DNA of 64,000 nucleotides from Polaribacter sp. SA4-10 (GTDB lineage Bacteria > Bacteroidota > Bacteroidia > Flavobacteriales > Flavobacteriaceae), in the NCBI RefSeq assembly GCF_002163835.1, contig NZ_CP019331.1, positions 682,001 through 746,000 of the forward strand. Reading direction: 5' to 3'. The position numbers were made by a program, and so were the translations under genes. Below the pieces are notes generated by a model. It worked only from the letters and a program-made list of their open reading frames with translations, did not search any database and had not been told where the DNA came from. Below, one piece after another: positions 52,462 through 61,689 of this stretch (its first letter is position 1; every line of letters starts with the position of its first letter).

Positions 52462-53690
52462 GACAGTTAGTATTTAATTTCTAGTAATCACGAAATATAC
52501 CAAAAGGTCATTTCGAAATGAGTGACGCTAGGAACGATTGAGAAATCTCTTTAACTGTTTTTATGCACTTTCTTTTCCATTAATGCGTACTGAATCAAGT
52601 TCAGCACAGACTTCATCAAAAAATATAGACGTATTATTTTCAATTTATGGCAACTTAAAAAAGTTATATTATATTCTTTTTTCCATTGATGAAAAAAGAA
52701 CCAAAAAAACCGAGACTTATTTTATTTTTCTGAAAGCCTACTTTTTAATCCATTATCGTGTCCAGACCGCAAGCTATTTAGACACTTTCCATTCCTTAAA
52801 AATTGAATTTTTGTAAAAAATAAAAGTAGGACGGGTTTAGATTCTAACTTTAAGTCATTAGATTCATCGTCGTAAACTCACTCGTAATGATAAAATCTTA
52901 ACGTCATTGCGAGGCACGAAGCAATCTGTTTGTCTGTAGTTCTTATTTAATGAGATTGCTTCGTCGACTGTCCTCGCATTGACAGTTAGTATTTAATTTC
53001 TAGTAATCACGAAATACACCAAAATGTCATTTCGAAATGAGTGACGCTAGGAGCGATTGAGAAATCTCTTTAACTGTTTTTATGCACTTTCTTTTCCATT
53101 AATGCGTACTGAATCAAGTTCAGCACAGACTTCATCAAAAAATATAGACGTATTATTTTCAATTTATGGCAACTTAAAAAAGTTATATTATATTCTTTTT
53201 TCCATTGATGAAAAAAGAACCAAAAAAACCGAGACTTATTTTATTTTTCTGAAAGCCTACTTTTTAATCCATTATCGTGTCCAGACCGCAAGCTATTTAG
53301 ACACTTTCCATTCCTTAAAAATTGAATTTTTGTAAAAAATAAAAGTAGGACGGGTTTAGATTCTAACTATAATTCATGAGATTCATCGTCGTAAACTCAA
53401 TCGTAATGATAAAATCTTAACGTCATTGCGAGGCACGAAGCAATCTGTTTGTCTGTAGTTCTTATTTAATGAGATTGCTTCGTCGACTGTCCTCGCATTG
53501 ACAGTTAGTATTTAATTTCTAGTAATCACGAAATACACCAAAATGTCATTTCGAAATGAGTGACGCTAGGAGCGATTGAGAAATCTCTTTAACTGTTTTT
53601 ATGCACTTTCTTTCCCATTGATGAATACTGAATCAAGTTCAGTACAGGCTTCAATAAAATATATAGACTTTCTTTTATTTTTCTAAAATA
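52462..53690. repeat. 519-bp tandem repeat, two full units plus a partial third
   Basis: The sequence starting GACAGTTAGTATTTAATTTC recurs at 52462, 52981 and 53500, a period of exactly 519. The first two units differ at only a few positions. The third stops matching after about 190 bases, at the end of hsdR. Each unit holds a TCATTTCGAAATGA palindrome followed by GTGACGCTAGGA(A/G)CGATTGAG, a TACTGAATCAAGTTCAGCAC block, and a long inverted repeat formed by CGTCATTGCGAGG...GAAGCAATCT and AGATTGCTTCG...CCTCGCATTGACAG. The identical 92-codon frames inside the units have no family or promoter and look accidental. Confidence 0.9.
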
Positions 53691-56606
53691 CTACGCCATC
53701 ATTCCATTCACAAACACATCTACAAAATCTTTCATTTTATCTAGAATACGTTCTCCAATTGATCTGGCTTGCAGTATACTTGGTCTGTTGCCTAAACATT
53801 TAAAAATATCGTCTCGTATAGGTTCTTGACCATTGTAGATATAACTTTCTATTAATGCGTTGAATTGTTTTGCGTCTAAGTTCTCTTCTTCGCAAAGTTT
53901 GTGCAACGCTTGTACTTTTTGATCTTGCCAATACTGTTCAAATTCGTCCTCTATTTTATCGGCATCATGAATGTGAGGTAAGTTCTCTTCAATGAATTTT
54001 TCGATGAGTTCTCGCTTACTTCTCAGGGTAATATCGCCTCCTAATAAATCAATAATTGCTTTTTTCTGCGCTTCGGATTTACTTGGCTCTTTTTCTTCTT
54101 TAAAGTCTTTCAGTAGTTTTAGGATATAGTTTCTATCAATACGATCTCTGTGAATCAATTCTAATTCAAAATCAATAGCGTCTAAGATGGAAATCTTTTC
54201 TTTTTGGGCTTCTTTTTGTACTTTTTCATAGATATCCAGGTATTTTCCTTTATAATCTTCAAACTCTTGTGCATTAAGCGGTAAAGCATCCCAATCAAAA
54301 TCGGTGTAAGATTGCAATACATTCAAGGTGCGCATTAGTTTTCTAAACGCTTGTACAAAAGCGGCCTCTTCATCTTCGCTTTCTAAATCGTTTACACTTT
54401 GATACGTTGGTGTTATTTCTTTCAATTCTTTAAAAGCCGCGTCAAACTTCTTTGCGATGTCTTCATATTCAGGCATCACAACGACCTCTATGGCGTCTTT
54501 GTTCGAGAACAAGGTAATTGCATCATCAGTCGCTTTTTTAAGGTTTCTAAAGCACAAGATGTTTCCTTGTGATTTCTGTTCTCCTAATATTCTATTGGTA
54601 CGCGAAAAGGCTTGTATTAAACCATGCTGCTTTAAGTTCTTATCTACATACAAGGTGTTTACCTTTTTTGCATCAAAACCAGTCAACATCATACCAACAA
54701 CAATCACAATGTCTAATCGATCTTTCTCATCATTGAAGTTTTGTTTTTCTCTTTCTTTTAAACGCTTGCTGATGTCTTTAAAATAGCCCTCAAACAGCGT
54801 GCTATCTTTTGTGGTGTAACTGGTGCCGAACATCGTATTATAATCAGCAATAAAACCTTCTAGCTTATCACGTGTATGACTTGATTGATAGGTAAGCTCC
54901 GTTTCTGCAGCGATTTTTAAAGTATCTTCAGGCAAATAATCTTGCGCTTCTTTACCATCTTCATTGGCGCCATAGGTAAAGATTGTTGCGATGCGTAAAT
55001 CGTGATCGCCTGCTAATTTCTTTTGTTGAAACAACTCATAATAGGCTATAGCTGCATCTATACTACTTACCGCAAATAGGGCAGAGTATTCCTTATTAAA
55101 TGTTTTTCGTTTGTGGTTTGCAATAATATAATTAGCAACGCCTTCTATGTATTGAGGATCATTAAAGACTTCTTCTTTATTAATATCCTCTACCATTTCA
55201 TCAAACTGTGGTTTGTTTTTGTGTTTAAAAACACTGTAATACTCAATACCAAATTTTAATACATTTTGATCTCTAATGGCATCGGTAATGACATACTTGT
55301 GTAAACAGTTGCCAAACAAATCTTTGGTGGTCCGTTTTCCTAAATCGTTTTTAGAAGCATTTTCTGCAAATATGGGGGTGCCTGTAAAGCCAAATAACTG
55401 ACTTTCAGCAAAGAATTCTGTTATTCTTCCGTGTGTTTCTCCAAACTGACTTCGATGACATTCATCAAAAATAAACACAAAACGTTCCTTTTTTAAAGGC
55501 TCTAATTGCTTGCGGTACTTCCCCGAAATGGCATTGTTTAGCTTTTGTATGGTGGTTATAATGAGGTCTGAATCTTTTGCTACTCCTTTTTTATCTTTAA
55601 ATTTTCCTAAAAACTGATTGACCAAACTATTGGTATTATCAGTAGAATCTACACTTCCATCCTTAAAAGAATTGAATTCTTGCATGGTTTGGTAATCTAA
55701 ATCTTTACGATCTAATACAAACACCACTTTATACACTTCTGGCAAATCCATTAGAATCTGACTCGTTTTAAAGGAAGTTAAGGTTTTACCCGAACCCGTG
55801 GTATGCCATATATAGGCATTGTCTGTATTGGTTTTTACGTGTTTAATAAGCGCCTCGGTAGCAAAGTATTGGTAGGGGCGAAACACCATTAATATTTTAT
55901 GGGTTTGGTTAATAACAATATAATTGGCAATCATTTTACCCAAATGGTCTGGGTTTAAAAAAGTAATAGTAAAATCTACAAGCTCGGTAACGTTCTTATT
56001 GTTGGCGTCTGCCCAATAAAAGGTTTGTTTTACCGATTGCAGCGCGTTATTGGCCAAATACTTGGTGTTGCCACCATTGCTAATTACAAACAACTGTACA
56101 TATTGAAACAGCCCATGATTGCTCCAAAAGGAATGTTTTTGATACCTATTAATTTGATTAAAAGCTTCTTTAATTTCTAAACCTCTGCGTTTTAACTCTA
56201 TTTGTACCAATGGCAACCCATTGACGAGCAAAGTAACATCATATCTGTTTTTAAACGAACCTTCTTGGGTGACTTGATTGGTTACTTGAAACAAGTTGTT
56301 GTTCCAGTTTTCTGAATCAAAGAATTGCACATAGGCGATGTCTCCGTTTTCTTGTGTAAAGCTAAAGCGGTCTCTTAGGGTTTTGGCTTTTTCAAATACA
56401 TTGCCTTTGGCCAAATGGTTGAGAATGCCATCAAATTCTTTATCAGTGTAACTAGCTGTATTAAATACTTCTAACTGCCTCTTTAAATTAGAAACCAAGG
56501 CAGCACCATCCATTATTTTGGCGGATGCGTATCCTAAACCAATTAATTGTTTGATTAGGTTATTTTCTAAGATGGCTTCTGATTGATGAGTCATATTTAT
56601 TTCCAA
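53691..56606 (-). CDS. hsdR: Type I restriction endonuclease, R subunit
   Basis: 971 residues. The N-terminal PD-(D/E)xK nuclease has Asp123 and Glu137-Leu-Lys139 (VQIELKRRG). The SF2 motor has Walker A HTTGSGKTLTSFK (269-275), DECH at 381-384, FTGTPIF and IQAFSRTNRI. The C-terminal helical domain binds the methylase core. With HsdM and HsdS it would translocate unmethylated DNA and cut at a distance. The second Met (THQSEAILEN, at 56594) is the more usual start and would leave 2 bases to the Abi gene; the first Met would overlap it by 10. It is the last gene of the operon. Confidence 0.94.
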   Translation of the reverse strand: MEINMTHQSEAILENNLIKQLIGLGYASAKIMDGAALVSNLKRQLEVFNTASYTDKEFDGILNHLAKGNVFEKAKTLRDRFSFTQENGDIAYVQFFDSENWNNNLFQVTNQVTQEGSFKNRYDVTLLVNGLPLVQIELKRRGLEIKEAFNQINRYQKHSFWSNHGLFQYVQLFVISNGGNTKYLANNALQSVKQTFYWADANNKNVTELVDFTITFLNPDHLGKMIANYIVINQTHKILMVFRPYQYFATEALIKHVKTNTDNAYIWHTTGSGKTLTSFKTSQILMDLPEVYKVVFVLDRKDLDYQTMQEFNSFKDGSVDSTDNTNSLVNQFLGKFKDKKGVAKDSDLIITTIQKLNNAISGKYRKQLEPLKKERFVFIFDECHRSQFGETHGRITEFFAESQLFGFTGTPIFAENASKNDLGKRTTKDLFGNCLHKYVITDAIRDQNVLKFGIEYYSVFKHKNKPQFDEMVEDINKEEVFNDPQYIEGVANYIIANHKRKTFNKEYSALFAVSSIDAAIAYYELFQQKKLAGDHDLRIATIFTYGANEDGKEAQDYLPEDTLKIAAETELTYQSSHTRDKLEGFIADYNTMFGTSYTTKDSTLFEGYFKDISKRLKEREKQNFNDEKDRLDIVIVVGMMLTGFDAKKVNTLYVDKNLKQHGLIQAFSRTNRILGEQKSQGNILCFRNLKKATDDAITLFSNKDAIEVVVMPEYEDIAKKFDAAFKELKEITPTYQSVNDLESEDEEAAFVQAFRKLMRTLNVLQSYTDFDWDALPLNAQEFEDYKGKYLDIYEKVQKEAQKEKISILDAIDFELELIHRDRIDRNYILKLLKDFKEEKEPSKSEAQKKAIIDLLGGDITLRSKRELIEKFIEENLPHIHDADKIEDEFEQYWQDQKVQALHKLCEEENLDAKQFNALIESYIYNGQEPIRDDIFKCLGNRPSILQARSIGERILDKMKDFVDVFVNGMMA

Positions 56607-57496
56607 ATTGATTGATTATTCCAATTATTTAAAAAGCCTAGTTTATAGATTGGTACGTCTGGATGGTTATTGAACAATTCTAATAATTTGTCTTTTATAT
56701 GATGTCCTGGTGTTACTTTGTTTGTTAGATAAACTAAAGTAGAAATTATTAAAAAAGGTTTCTTTTTTTGTACATCTGTTAACGGCTGATCTAACCAATC
56801 AAACATTGGAGTTGCAATATCATCCTTTGGCCTTTTAACCATGTTTCTACTCCATAATCTTGAATGATGCGCAATAATATTCCTAACATAAACGATGGCT
56901 TCAAGCCAACTAGATAATTCACTGTGTATATGCAAACCCATCTCTTTTGCAATTATTGTTTTCTCTGGTATTTGATGCGCTAAGTTTTTATATAGTTTAG
57001 AAAGCGTGCCCATAGAAACAACTTCTAATATTTTCCAAGCTTCAGGGTCTTGATGCGGATGTTTCCTTTTATGCTCTTTTTTAAATATTTCTTGGCTATA
57101 ATCAAATTCTCTAAAAATATGAGTAAGATGCGATGCATGTTTTACATTGTCATTAAATAAATTACAATCTATATACCATAATGCGCCATATTTTAATGAC
57201 ATATGATAAATCATTTTGGTACGTAAAGCTATTTCAACACGTTCTATAGCATCAAACAATATTAGACGTAAGTGTCTATCAAAATTATATCTTTCAATGA
57301 TAGTTTCGAAATAAGTATTTGGTTTAAAAGTATGATTTACCCTATCGTTTTGTGTATCCCACCAATAACCTTTTAAACGATAATAACTAATTGTAGAAAA
57401 ATAATGAGTAGCATCTTGCTCATTATGAAACAACATTCCTCTAGTTTTGAGTTGTTGTACTTGTTGCGCTATGGTAAAGGCTGGTTTAATTGCCAT
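56597..57496 (-). CDS. Abi_2 (AbiD/AbiF-like) abortive infection protein with HEPN motif
   Basis: 299 residues. The Abi_2 pattern is clear: FTIAQQVQQLKTRGM, HYFSTISYYRLKGYWWD, FETIIERYNFDRHLRLILFD, AIERVEIALRTKMIYHM. The HEPN-type RNase motif R-x4-H appears as VRNIIAHHSRLWSR (Arg205 and His210). HEPN proteins of this family are thought to cut RNA and stop growth during phage infection. It lies between hsdS and hsdR on the same strand. It is separated from hsdS by 144 bases with a possible promoter and hairpin, so it may also be transcribed on its own. Confidence 0.9.
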   Translation of the reverse strand: MAIKPAFTIAQQVQQLKTRGMLFHNEQDATHYFSTISYYRLKGYWWDTQNDRVNHTFKPNTYFETIIERYNFDRHLRLILFDAIERVEIALRTKMIYHMSLKYGALWYIDCNLFNDNVKHASHLTHIFREFDYSQEIFKKEHKRKHPHQDPEAWKILEVVSMGTLSKLYKNLAHQIPEKTIIAKEMGLHIHSELSSWLEAIVYVRNIIAHHSRLWSRNMVKRPKDDIATPMFDWLDQPLTDVQKKKPFLIISTLVYLTNKVTPGHHIKDKLLELFNNHPDVPIYKLGFLNNWNNQSIWK

Positions 57497-57514
57497 AGCT
57501 ATATAAAAAAAATG

Positions 57515-57549
57515 ACTCGTGAGCAGATCTTACGGTATGCAGCACGAGT
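57515..57549 (-). promoter_or_regulatory. Hairpin in the leader of the Abi gene
   Basis: Perfect 7-bp arms ACTCGTG (57515-57521) and CACGAGT (57543-57549) enclose 21 bases. The structure lies wholly between the putative transcription start and the ATG of the Abi gene. It may be a regulatory leader or part of a small RNA. Confidence 0.45.
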
Positions 57550-57559
57550 ACTGTTACGA

Positions 57560-57567
57560 CAAAAGTA
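57560..57567 (-). promoter_or_regulatory. Possible -7 promoter element of the Abi gene
   Basis: On the minus strand TACTTTTG matches TAnnTTTG. It would start a leader of about 55 bases that contains the hairpin at 57515-57549. No convincing -33 element is seen, so the call is tentative. Confidence 0.4.
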
Positions 57568-57640
57568 CAAATATTATAACAGTTTTCATTAATTTTTTCC
57601 ATGTTTTATCAATTTTAACTATTTCTTATCAAATAAATAT

Positions 57641-58939
57641 CTACACAAACATTTGCTGCAACAGCCCTTTTTTAAAGGCTTGGGTTTGGGTTATTTGATG
57701 AGTTACTGCTTCTATTTTGGTATCGATACTCGATAAATACCTAGCGATTTTTTGTTGTTCTTCAAGTAAAGGCAATTGGAATTTAAATCGTTCAAAAAGA
57801 TTTTTCTTACTAATTCTTACTCGACCTGAACCACTTGAAAGACTTAATAGTTTCTTTTGATTTTCTCTTGTTTGAATTAAGAACGAAATGAATGAATTAT
57901 CAATTTCTTCACCACTTCTTATCCAACAAACATCAACACTTGTTATATAATCACCAGAATATGGAAATAAACAAACATTCAAATCATTATCGACCATTCT
58001 ATTAATAAGTATATCTCCTTTTTTAATTAATGTTCCTTTAACTGCATCAAAATTCTCTTCTGATAATGTTTTTAATTTTTTATCAATAAATTCTCCAAGC
58101 CCTATATTACCTAACTGAATTATTGAATATTTTTCATTTTTCCCTAAATTTTCAGATAGAATCCAATCTCCATCACCATGTACTAAGTTTTTAACTTCAG
58201 TAAATCTTTGCTCCTCCCAATCCGGATAGTCCTTCCCATTCTCATCTTTAAACCGCAACTGGCCAGAGAAGAGTTGTTGCATGACCCCTTTTTTGTAGTC
58301 CTCCAACAATGCCTTCTTTTTGGTGAGCTGCTGTATTTTTTCATCTACCGCAGATAAAAAGGAAGCTATTTTTTGTTGTTCGGGGAGGGAGGGCTTCGAA
58401 AATTTTGCATTATTAATAATACTATTATAAAGTCTTTGAATGGTACCTCCTTCAGAATCGTATCTTACTATTTGATATATATAAAACAAAAATGAATTTG
58501 TTATCAATTCTTCTTCATTGTCTATCCAAACAATATTTGAATCTTGATAATAAGAAGGGCTGCCGTCATAAATAACAGTTCTTCCTAAAGTGCCAGAGGC
58601 TGACATTAATATATCATCAATTTTTGGAAAGGAAAACCTTTCCCTATAATCCAAATACAGTTCATTAGATATATAAGCATCTGCCTGTTTTCCGAAAGTT
58701 CCTATTTTGTAGAAAGGAATATCTCCAATTTCTGTAGTATCACTGCTAAAAATTCTCTTGCACATCCTTATTTTACCTACATCCCCTAATTTCTTTTTCT
58801 CCCAGTCTCCATCAAACTCACTAAATCTTAATGCGGGAACGAGAGGATGCGATTGCTTGCGTTTGCTTCGTTCTTCGTCCTCGCAATGACTGGCTTGCAA
58901 TGACGGTTTGTTATCCATATGTGTTGTTGCGGTACTCAT
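57641..58939 (-). CDS. hsdS: Type I restriction-modification specificity subunit
   Basis: 432 residues. Two target recognition domains are each followed by a conserved helical region: EQQKIASFLSAVDEKIQQLT (after TRD1, near 195) and EQQKIARYLSSIDTKIEAVT (after TRD2, near 400). TRD1 starts at ALRFSEFDGDWEKKKLGDVG. Before that lies an extra N-terminal tail whose residues 12-32 (about SLQASHCEDEERSKRKQS) are encoded by the dispersed genomic repeat rather than by HsdS-like sequence. HsdS sets DNA specificity for both methylation and cleavage. Its ATG overlaps the hsdM stop as TAATG. Confidence 0.93.
   Translation of the reverse strand: MSTATTHMDNKPSLQASHCEDEERSKRKQSHPLVPALRFSEFDGDWEKKKLGDVGKIRMCKRIFSSDTTEIGDIPFYKIGTFGKQADAYISNELYLDYRERFSFPKIDDILMSASGTLGRTVIYDGSPSYYQDSNIVWIDNEEELITNSFLFYIYQIVRYDSEGGTIQRLYNSIINNAKFSKPSLPEQQKIASFLSAVDEKIQQLTKKKALLEDYKKGVMQQLFSGQLRFKDENGKDYPDWEEQRFTEVKNLVHGDGDWILSENLGKNEKYSIIQLGNIGLGEFIDKKLKTLSEENFDAVKGTLIKKGDILINRMVDNDLNVCLFPYSGDYITSVDVCWIRSGEEIDNSFISFLIQTRENQKKLLSLSSGSGRVRISKKNLFERFKFQLPLLEEQQKIARYLSSIDTKIEAVTHQITQTQAFKKGLLQQMFV
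58846..58910. repeat. Copy of the palindromic repeat inside the hsdS 5' end
   Basis: Plus-strand GATGCGATTGCTTGCGTTTG, CTTCGTTCTTCGTCCTCGCA and ATGACTGGCTTGCAATGACG reproduce the AGATTGCTTCG...CCTCGCAATGAC module of the repeat family. It is in frame with hsdS and is translated. Confidence 0.75.
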
Positions 58940-60498
58940 TAAAAAGGCGTGTCTATGTCTAATTGTTTACAGTAATCGGCTATGGTGGCGTCGGTAGTGG
59001 TCATATCTGTATCTATGGCTTTGAGGGCGTTAGAAACGGTTGCCAGATCTACAGGTTCTTCTTCTTCAAAGGTATCTACATAACGTGGTATGTTGAGGTT
59101 GTAGTCGTTTTCTGCTACTTCTGTTAGTTTGGCTACATGGCTGTATTTATCTTCGGCTGTTCGGTTTTTGTAGGTATCAATGATTTTAGCAATGTCTTCG
59201 GCACGCAAGTAGTTCTGCGTTTTTATTTTCTCGAAATGTTGACTCGCATCAATAAATAAAAGGTTGTCCGCCTCGGACCGTTCTTTTTTTAGCACTAAAA
59301 TACAGGTAGGAATACTAGTTCCGTAAAAGATGTTCGCTGGCAAACCGATTACGGCATCTAAATAGTTGCGGTCTTGGATGAGGTACTTACGAATGTGCCC
59401 TTCGGCACCTCCTCTAAACAATACACCGTGTGGCAGCACTAGCGCCATGGTTCCGTTATCGGCCAACTGATGCACCATGTGTTGCACAAAGGCAAAATCG
59501 GCCTTAGAGCTTGGTGCTAATTTTCCATAGTTAGAAAAACGGTCGTCACTCATAAACAAGGGGCTTGCGCTCCACTTGGCAGAGAATGGCGGGTTGGCTA
59601 CAATAGCTTCAAAACGTTGGTCTGTATGTTGTGGCCGCTCTAGGGTATCTTCATTTTTAATATCGAAACGTTTGTAATGCACATCGTGCATAATCATGTT
59701 CATGCGGCACAAGTTGTACGTGGTTGGGTTCATTTCTTGTCCGTAAAACGCACTTACTTCTTTTACTTGTTTGGCAACGCGCAATAACAAAGAACCTGAA
59801 CCACAAGTAGGATCGTACACCGATTTTAGTCTGTCTTTACCCACGGTTACCAATTGCGCCAACACATTGGATACTTGTTGCGGGGTATAAAACTCGCCTG
59901 CTTTTTTTCCTGCACCAGAGGCAAATTTCCCGATGAGGTATTCGTACGCATCACCCAAGATATCGCTTTCGGTATTGGCAATGTCAAAATCGATTTCGTC
60001 TAAATGCGAGAGTACTTTTACAATGAGTTCGTTTTTGTCGTTTTCAGATTTCCCCAATTTAGAGCTGGTTAAATCTAAGTCTTCAAATAGGTTTCCAAAG
60101 TCTTCTTCACTTTCAGATCCCATGGTGCTTTGCTCTATGTGCGCGAGCACTTTGGCAAGGTCACCCAATATAAATTCGTTTTTTCCGCCTGCATTTCCTC
60201 TTTTTGCGAGTTCACTAAACAGCTCTGATGGCAATAAGAAGTACCCTAGCTTGTCTAGTGCGGCATCTTTAATGGCTTCTATAAAAGCGGCTTCTTGCGC
60301 ATGGCCTTCTACTTGGTTAAAATTAAGATGGTCTGGTGCTAGTATTTCGTTGGCATAGAGTTCCATTTTAGTACTCAGGTACTTGTAGAAAATGAAGCCT
60401 AATATGTAATCCCTAAAATCATCGGCATCCATTTTACCACGTAGGGTATTGGCGATAATCCAAAGTTGTTGCTCTAGTTGTGCTTTTTGCTCGGTCAT
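58939..60498 (-). CDS. hsdM: Type I restriction-modification methyltransferase subunit
   Basis: 519 residues. The N-terminal helical domain (HsdM_N) starts EQKAQLEQQLWIIANTLRGK. The AdoMet-binding motif is DPTCGSGSLLLR (229-240) and the catalytic motif NPPF (302-305), as in N6-adenine methylases. GEFYTPQQVSNVLAQL is the usual type I segment. It modifies host DNA at sites chosen by HsdS. It is the first gene of the operon hsdM-hsdS-abi-hsdR. No clear promoter was recognised upstream. Confidence 0.95.
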   Translation of the reverse strand: MTEQKAQLEQQLWIIANTLRGKMDADDFRDYILGFIFYKYLSTKMELYANEILAPDHLNFNQVEGHAQEAAFIEAIKDAALDKLGYFLLPSELFSELAKRGNAGGKNEFILGDLAKVLAHIEQSTMGSESEEDFGNLFEDLDLTSSKLGKSENDKNELIVKVLSHLDEIDFDIANTESDILGDAYEYLIGKFASGAGKKAGEFYTPQQVSNVLAQLVTVGKDRLKSVYDPTCGSGSLLLRVAKQVKEVSAFYGQEMNPTTYNLCRMNMIMHDVHYKRFDIKNEDTLERPQHTDQRFEAIVANPPFSAKWSASPLFMSDDRFSNYGKLAPSSKADFAFVQHMVHQLADNGTMALVLPHGVLFRGGAEGHIRKYLIQDRNYLDAVIGLPANIFYGTSIPTCILVLKKERSEADNLLFIDASQHFEKIKTQNYLRAEDIAKIIDTYKNRTAEDKYSHVAKLTEVAENDYNLNIPRYVDTFEEEEPVDLATVSNALKAIDTDMTTTDATIADYCKQLDIDTPF

Positions 60499-61424
60499 GG
60501 GGGGAATAGCATTTTTTTTGTAAAACTTTAAGTGTGGTAATCTTTTGAAGGAGGCGAAAGAAAAAAAGGATGTTATTTTTTAAAGCGCTTGCTTCTTGTG
60601 TTTGTGTATATTTTTCGATTTGTTTAAATTGTGACTAATGGTTTTGTGTGCGAGAATTTTCATTTTTTTTATCATCAATAATTTTATAATAAATTAATAG
60701 GAATACATCTAATCACAAAAACTATAGCATTTATTTTACTAATGTTATTGAGTTTTCTATCAGTACTTTTATAGACTTGGTCTTTGTTTTCATCGTTATC
60801 TTTTTTTTTAAAATTCACGTTTCATAATAATCACTACTATAAATCTATTTTAGGATATTGATCCTAGTAATAGTAAACAGTTTAACCACTTTTACACTAT
60901 CGATTAATAGCGGCTTCAACCGAAACTTTTCCATTTTTTTTACGTTAAAACTTAGTGAAATTAGCATTAAATTTTAGCAACTCCTTGCGTATTAATACCC
61001 ATTTTTAAAAAAACAGGTTTATTTGTTTATACATTTACACGTATTTATAAATAGAAATTTCATCCATTTATTGATGCCTGTCTGTTGGATATGCATATAA
61101 ACGTGTATTAATTTTCAAGAAAAAACAGCTGTTATTAAAAATTTAATTATGCTTTTTTTCATGTGGCCTTAGTATTTATGAGGTGTTTTAAACTTTAACT
61201 ATTTTTTTTATTCCGTAATTGAATACCTTACTTTTTAAGGTGTCCACCAAAGATAGTTTGGTAAAACAGTGCGCTCTTGCGGGAAACCGCAGTTACAAAT
61301 GTGGATTACCGCAAATAATTACGTGCCAAGCACCAAAATAGTACCCACTTTTAAAAAAAAATGTACAAATCCATGTTTATTTCCCGTGTATTCGTGCCTT
61401 AAAAAAAGGCCATTACTAGGAATT
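60499..61424. other. Long intergenic region upstream of hsdM without a gene
   Basis: Over 900 bases of AT-rich sequence with no supported coding frame on either strand. It must contain the hsdM promoter (minus strand) near 60.5-60.6 kb. Near 61278-61291 a compact hairpin TGCGG-GAAA-CCGCA has a GNRA-type loop. Short frames that cross 61.3-61.5 kb run into repeat sequence and look accidental. Confidence 0.5.
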
Positions 61425-61525
61425 TTAGGACGAAGTAATCTGTTTATCTGTAGCTTCAAGCAATAAGATTGCCTTACTTCTACTCCGCTCAGCACAAGTT
61501 CACTCGCAATAACAGGGGTCATTTA
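61425..61525. repeat. Degenerate copy of the palindromic repeat
   Basis: GGACGAAGTAATCTGTTTAT and later AAGATTGCCTTACTTCTACT plus TCACTCGCAATAACAGGGGT are mutated forms of the CGAAGCAATCTGTTTGTCTG and AGATTGCTTCG...CTCGCAATGAC arms. Confidence 0.6.
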
Positions 61526-61533
61526 TGTTACTT

Positions 61534-61619
61534 GGACGCAACTTTTACCCAATCAGCATGCAATTTACATCGCATGCGTACGCGATGAAAGTTACATGCG
61601 GACGTAATTTTACTGAAAA
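61534..61619. repeat. Imperfect long palindrome of unrelated sequence
   Basis: GCATGCAATTTACATCGC (61556-61573) and GCGATGAAAGTTACATGC (61582-61599) pair at 14 of 18 positions around ATGCGTAC. Flanking GGACGCAACTTTTACC and GGACGTAATTTTACTG form a direct repeat. The structure is different from the main repeat family. Confidence 0.55.
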
Positions 61620-61638
61620 AGTAAAAAAAAGGCATAAA

Positions 61639-61675
61639 AAAACCTCAATAACACATGGTTATTGAGGTTTTAAGT
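61639..61675. terminator. Bidirectional terminator-like hairpin
   Basis: A perfect 14-bp stem AAAACCTCAATAAC / GTTATTGAGGTTTT with an ACATG loop. The minus strand has the longer T-tail, so it probably ends the transcript of the membrane protein gene at 62169-62735, reading through the repeat in between. Confidence 0.7.
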
Positions 61676-61689
61676 CATTTTAACTACTT

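Noticed and set aside
52538..53335. Two identical 92-codon frames in the tandem repeat units
   Set aside because: They are identical because the DNA is duplicated, contain the palindromic repeat modules, have no promoter or family resemblance, and begin inside the repeat.
59933..60358. 141-codon Ser-rich plus-strand frame opposite hsdM
   Set aside because: Antisense to a well-conserved methyltransferase; the Ser-rich composition follows from the sense codons.
53691..60498. CRISPR-like interpretation of the repeats around the RM operon
   Set aside because: The repeats are 519 bases or dispersed, without short regular spacers, and no cas gene is present.
61269..61522. Short frames on both strands giving peptides such as TPVIASELVLSGVEVRQ
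   Set aside because: They are translations of the degenerate CATTGCGAG...CGAAGCAATC repeat, a common false gene in these genomes.
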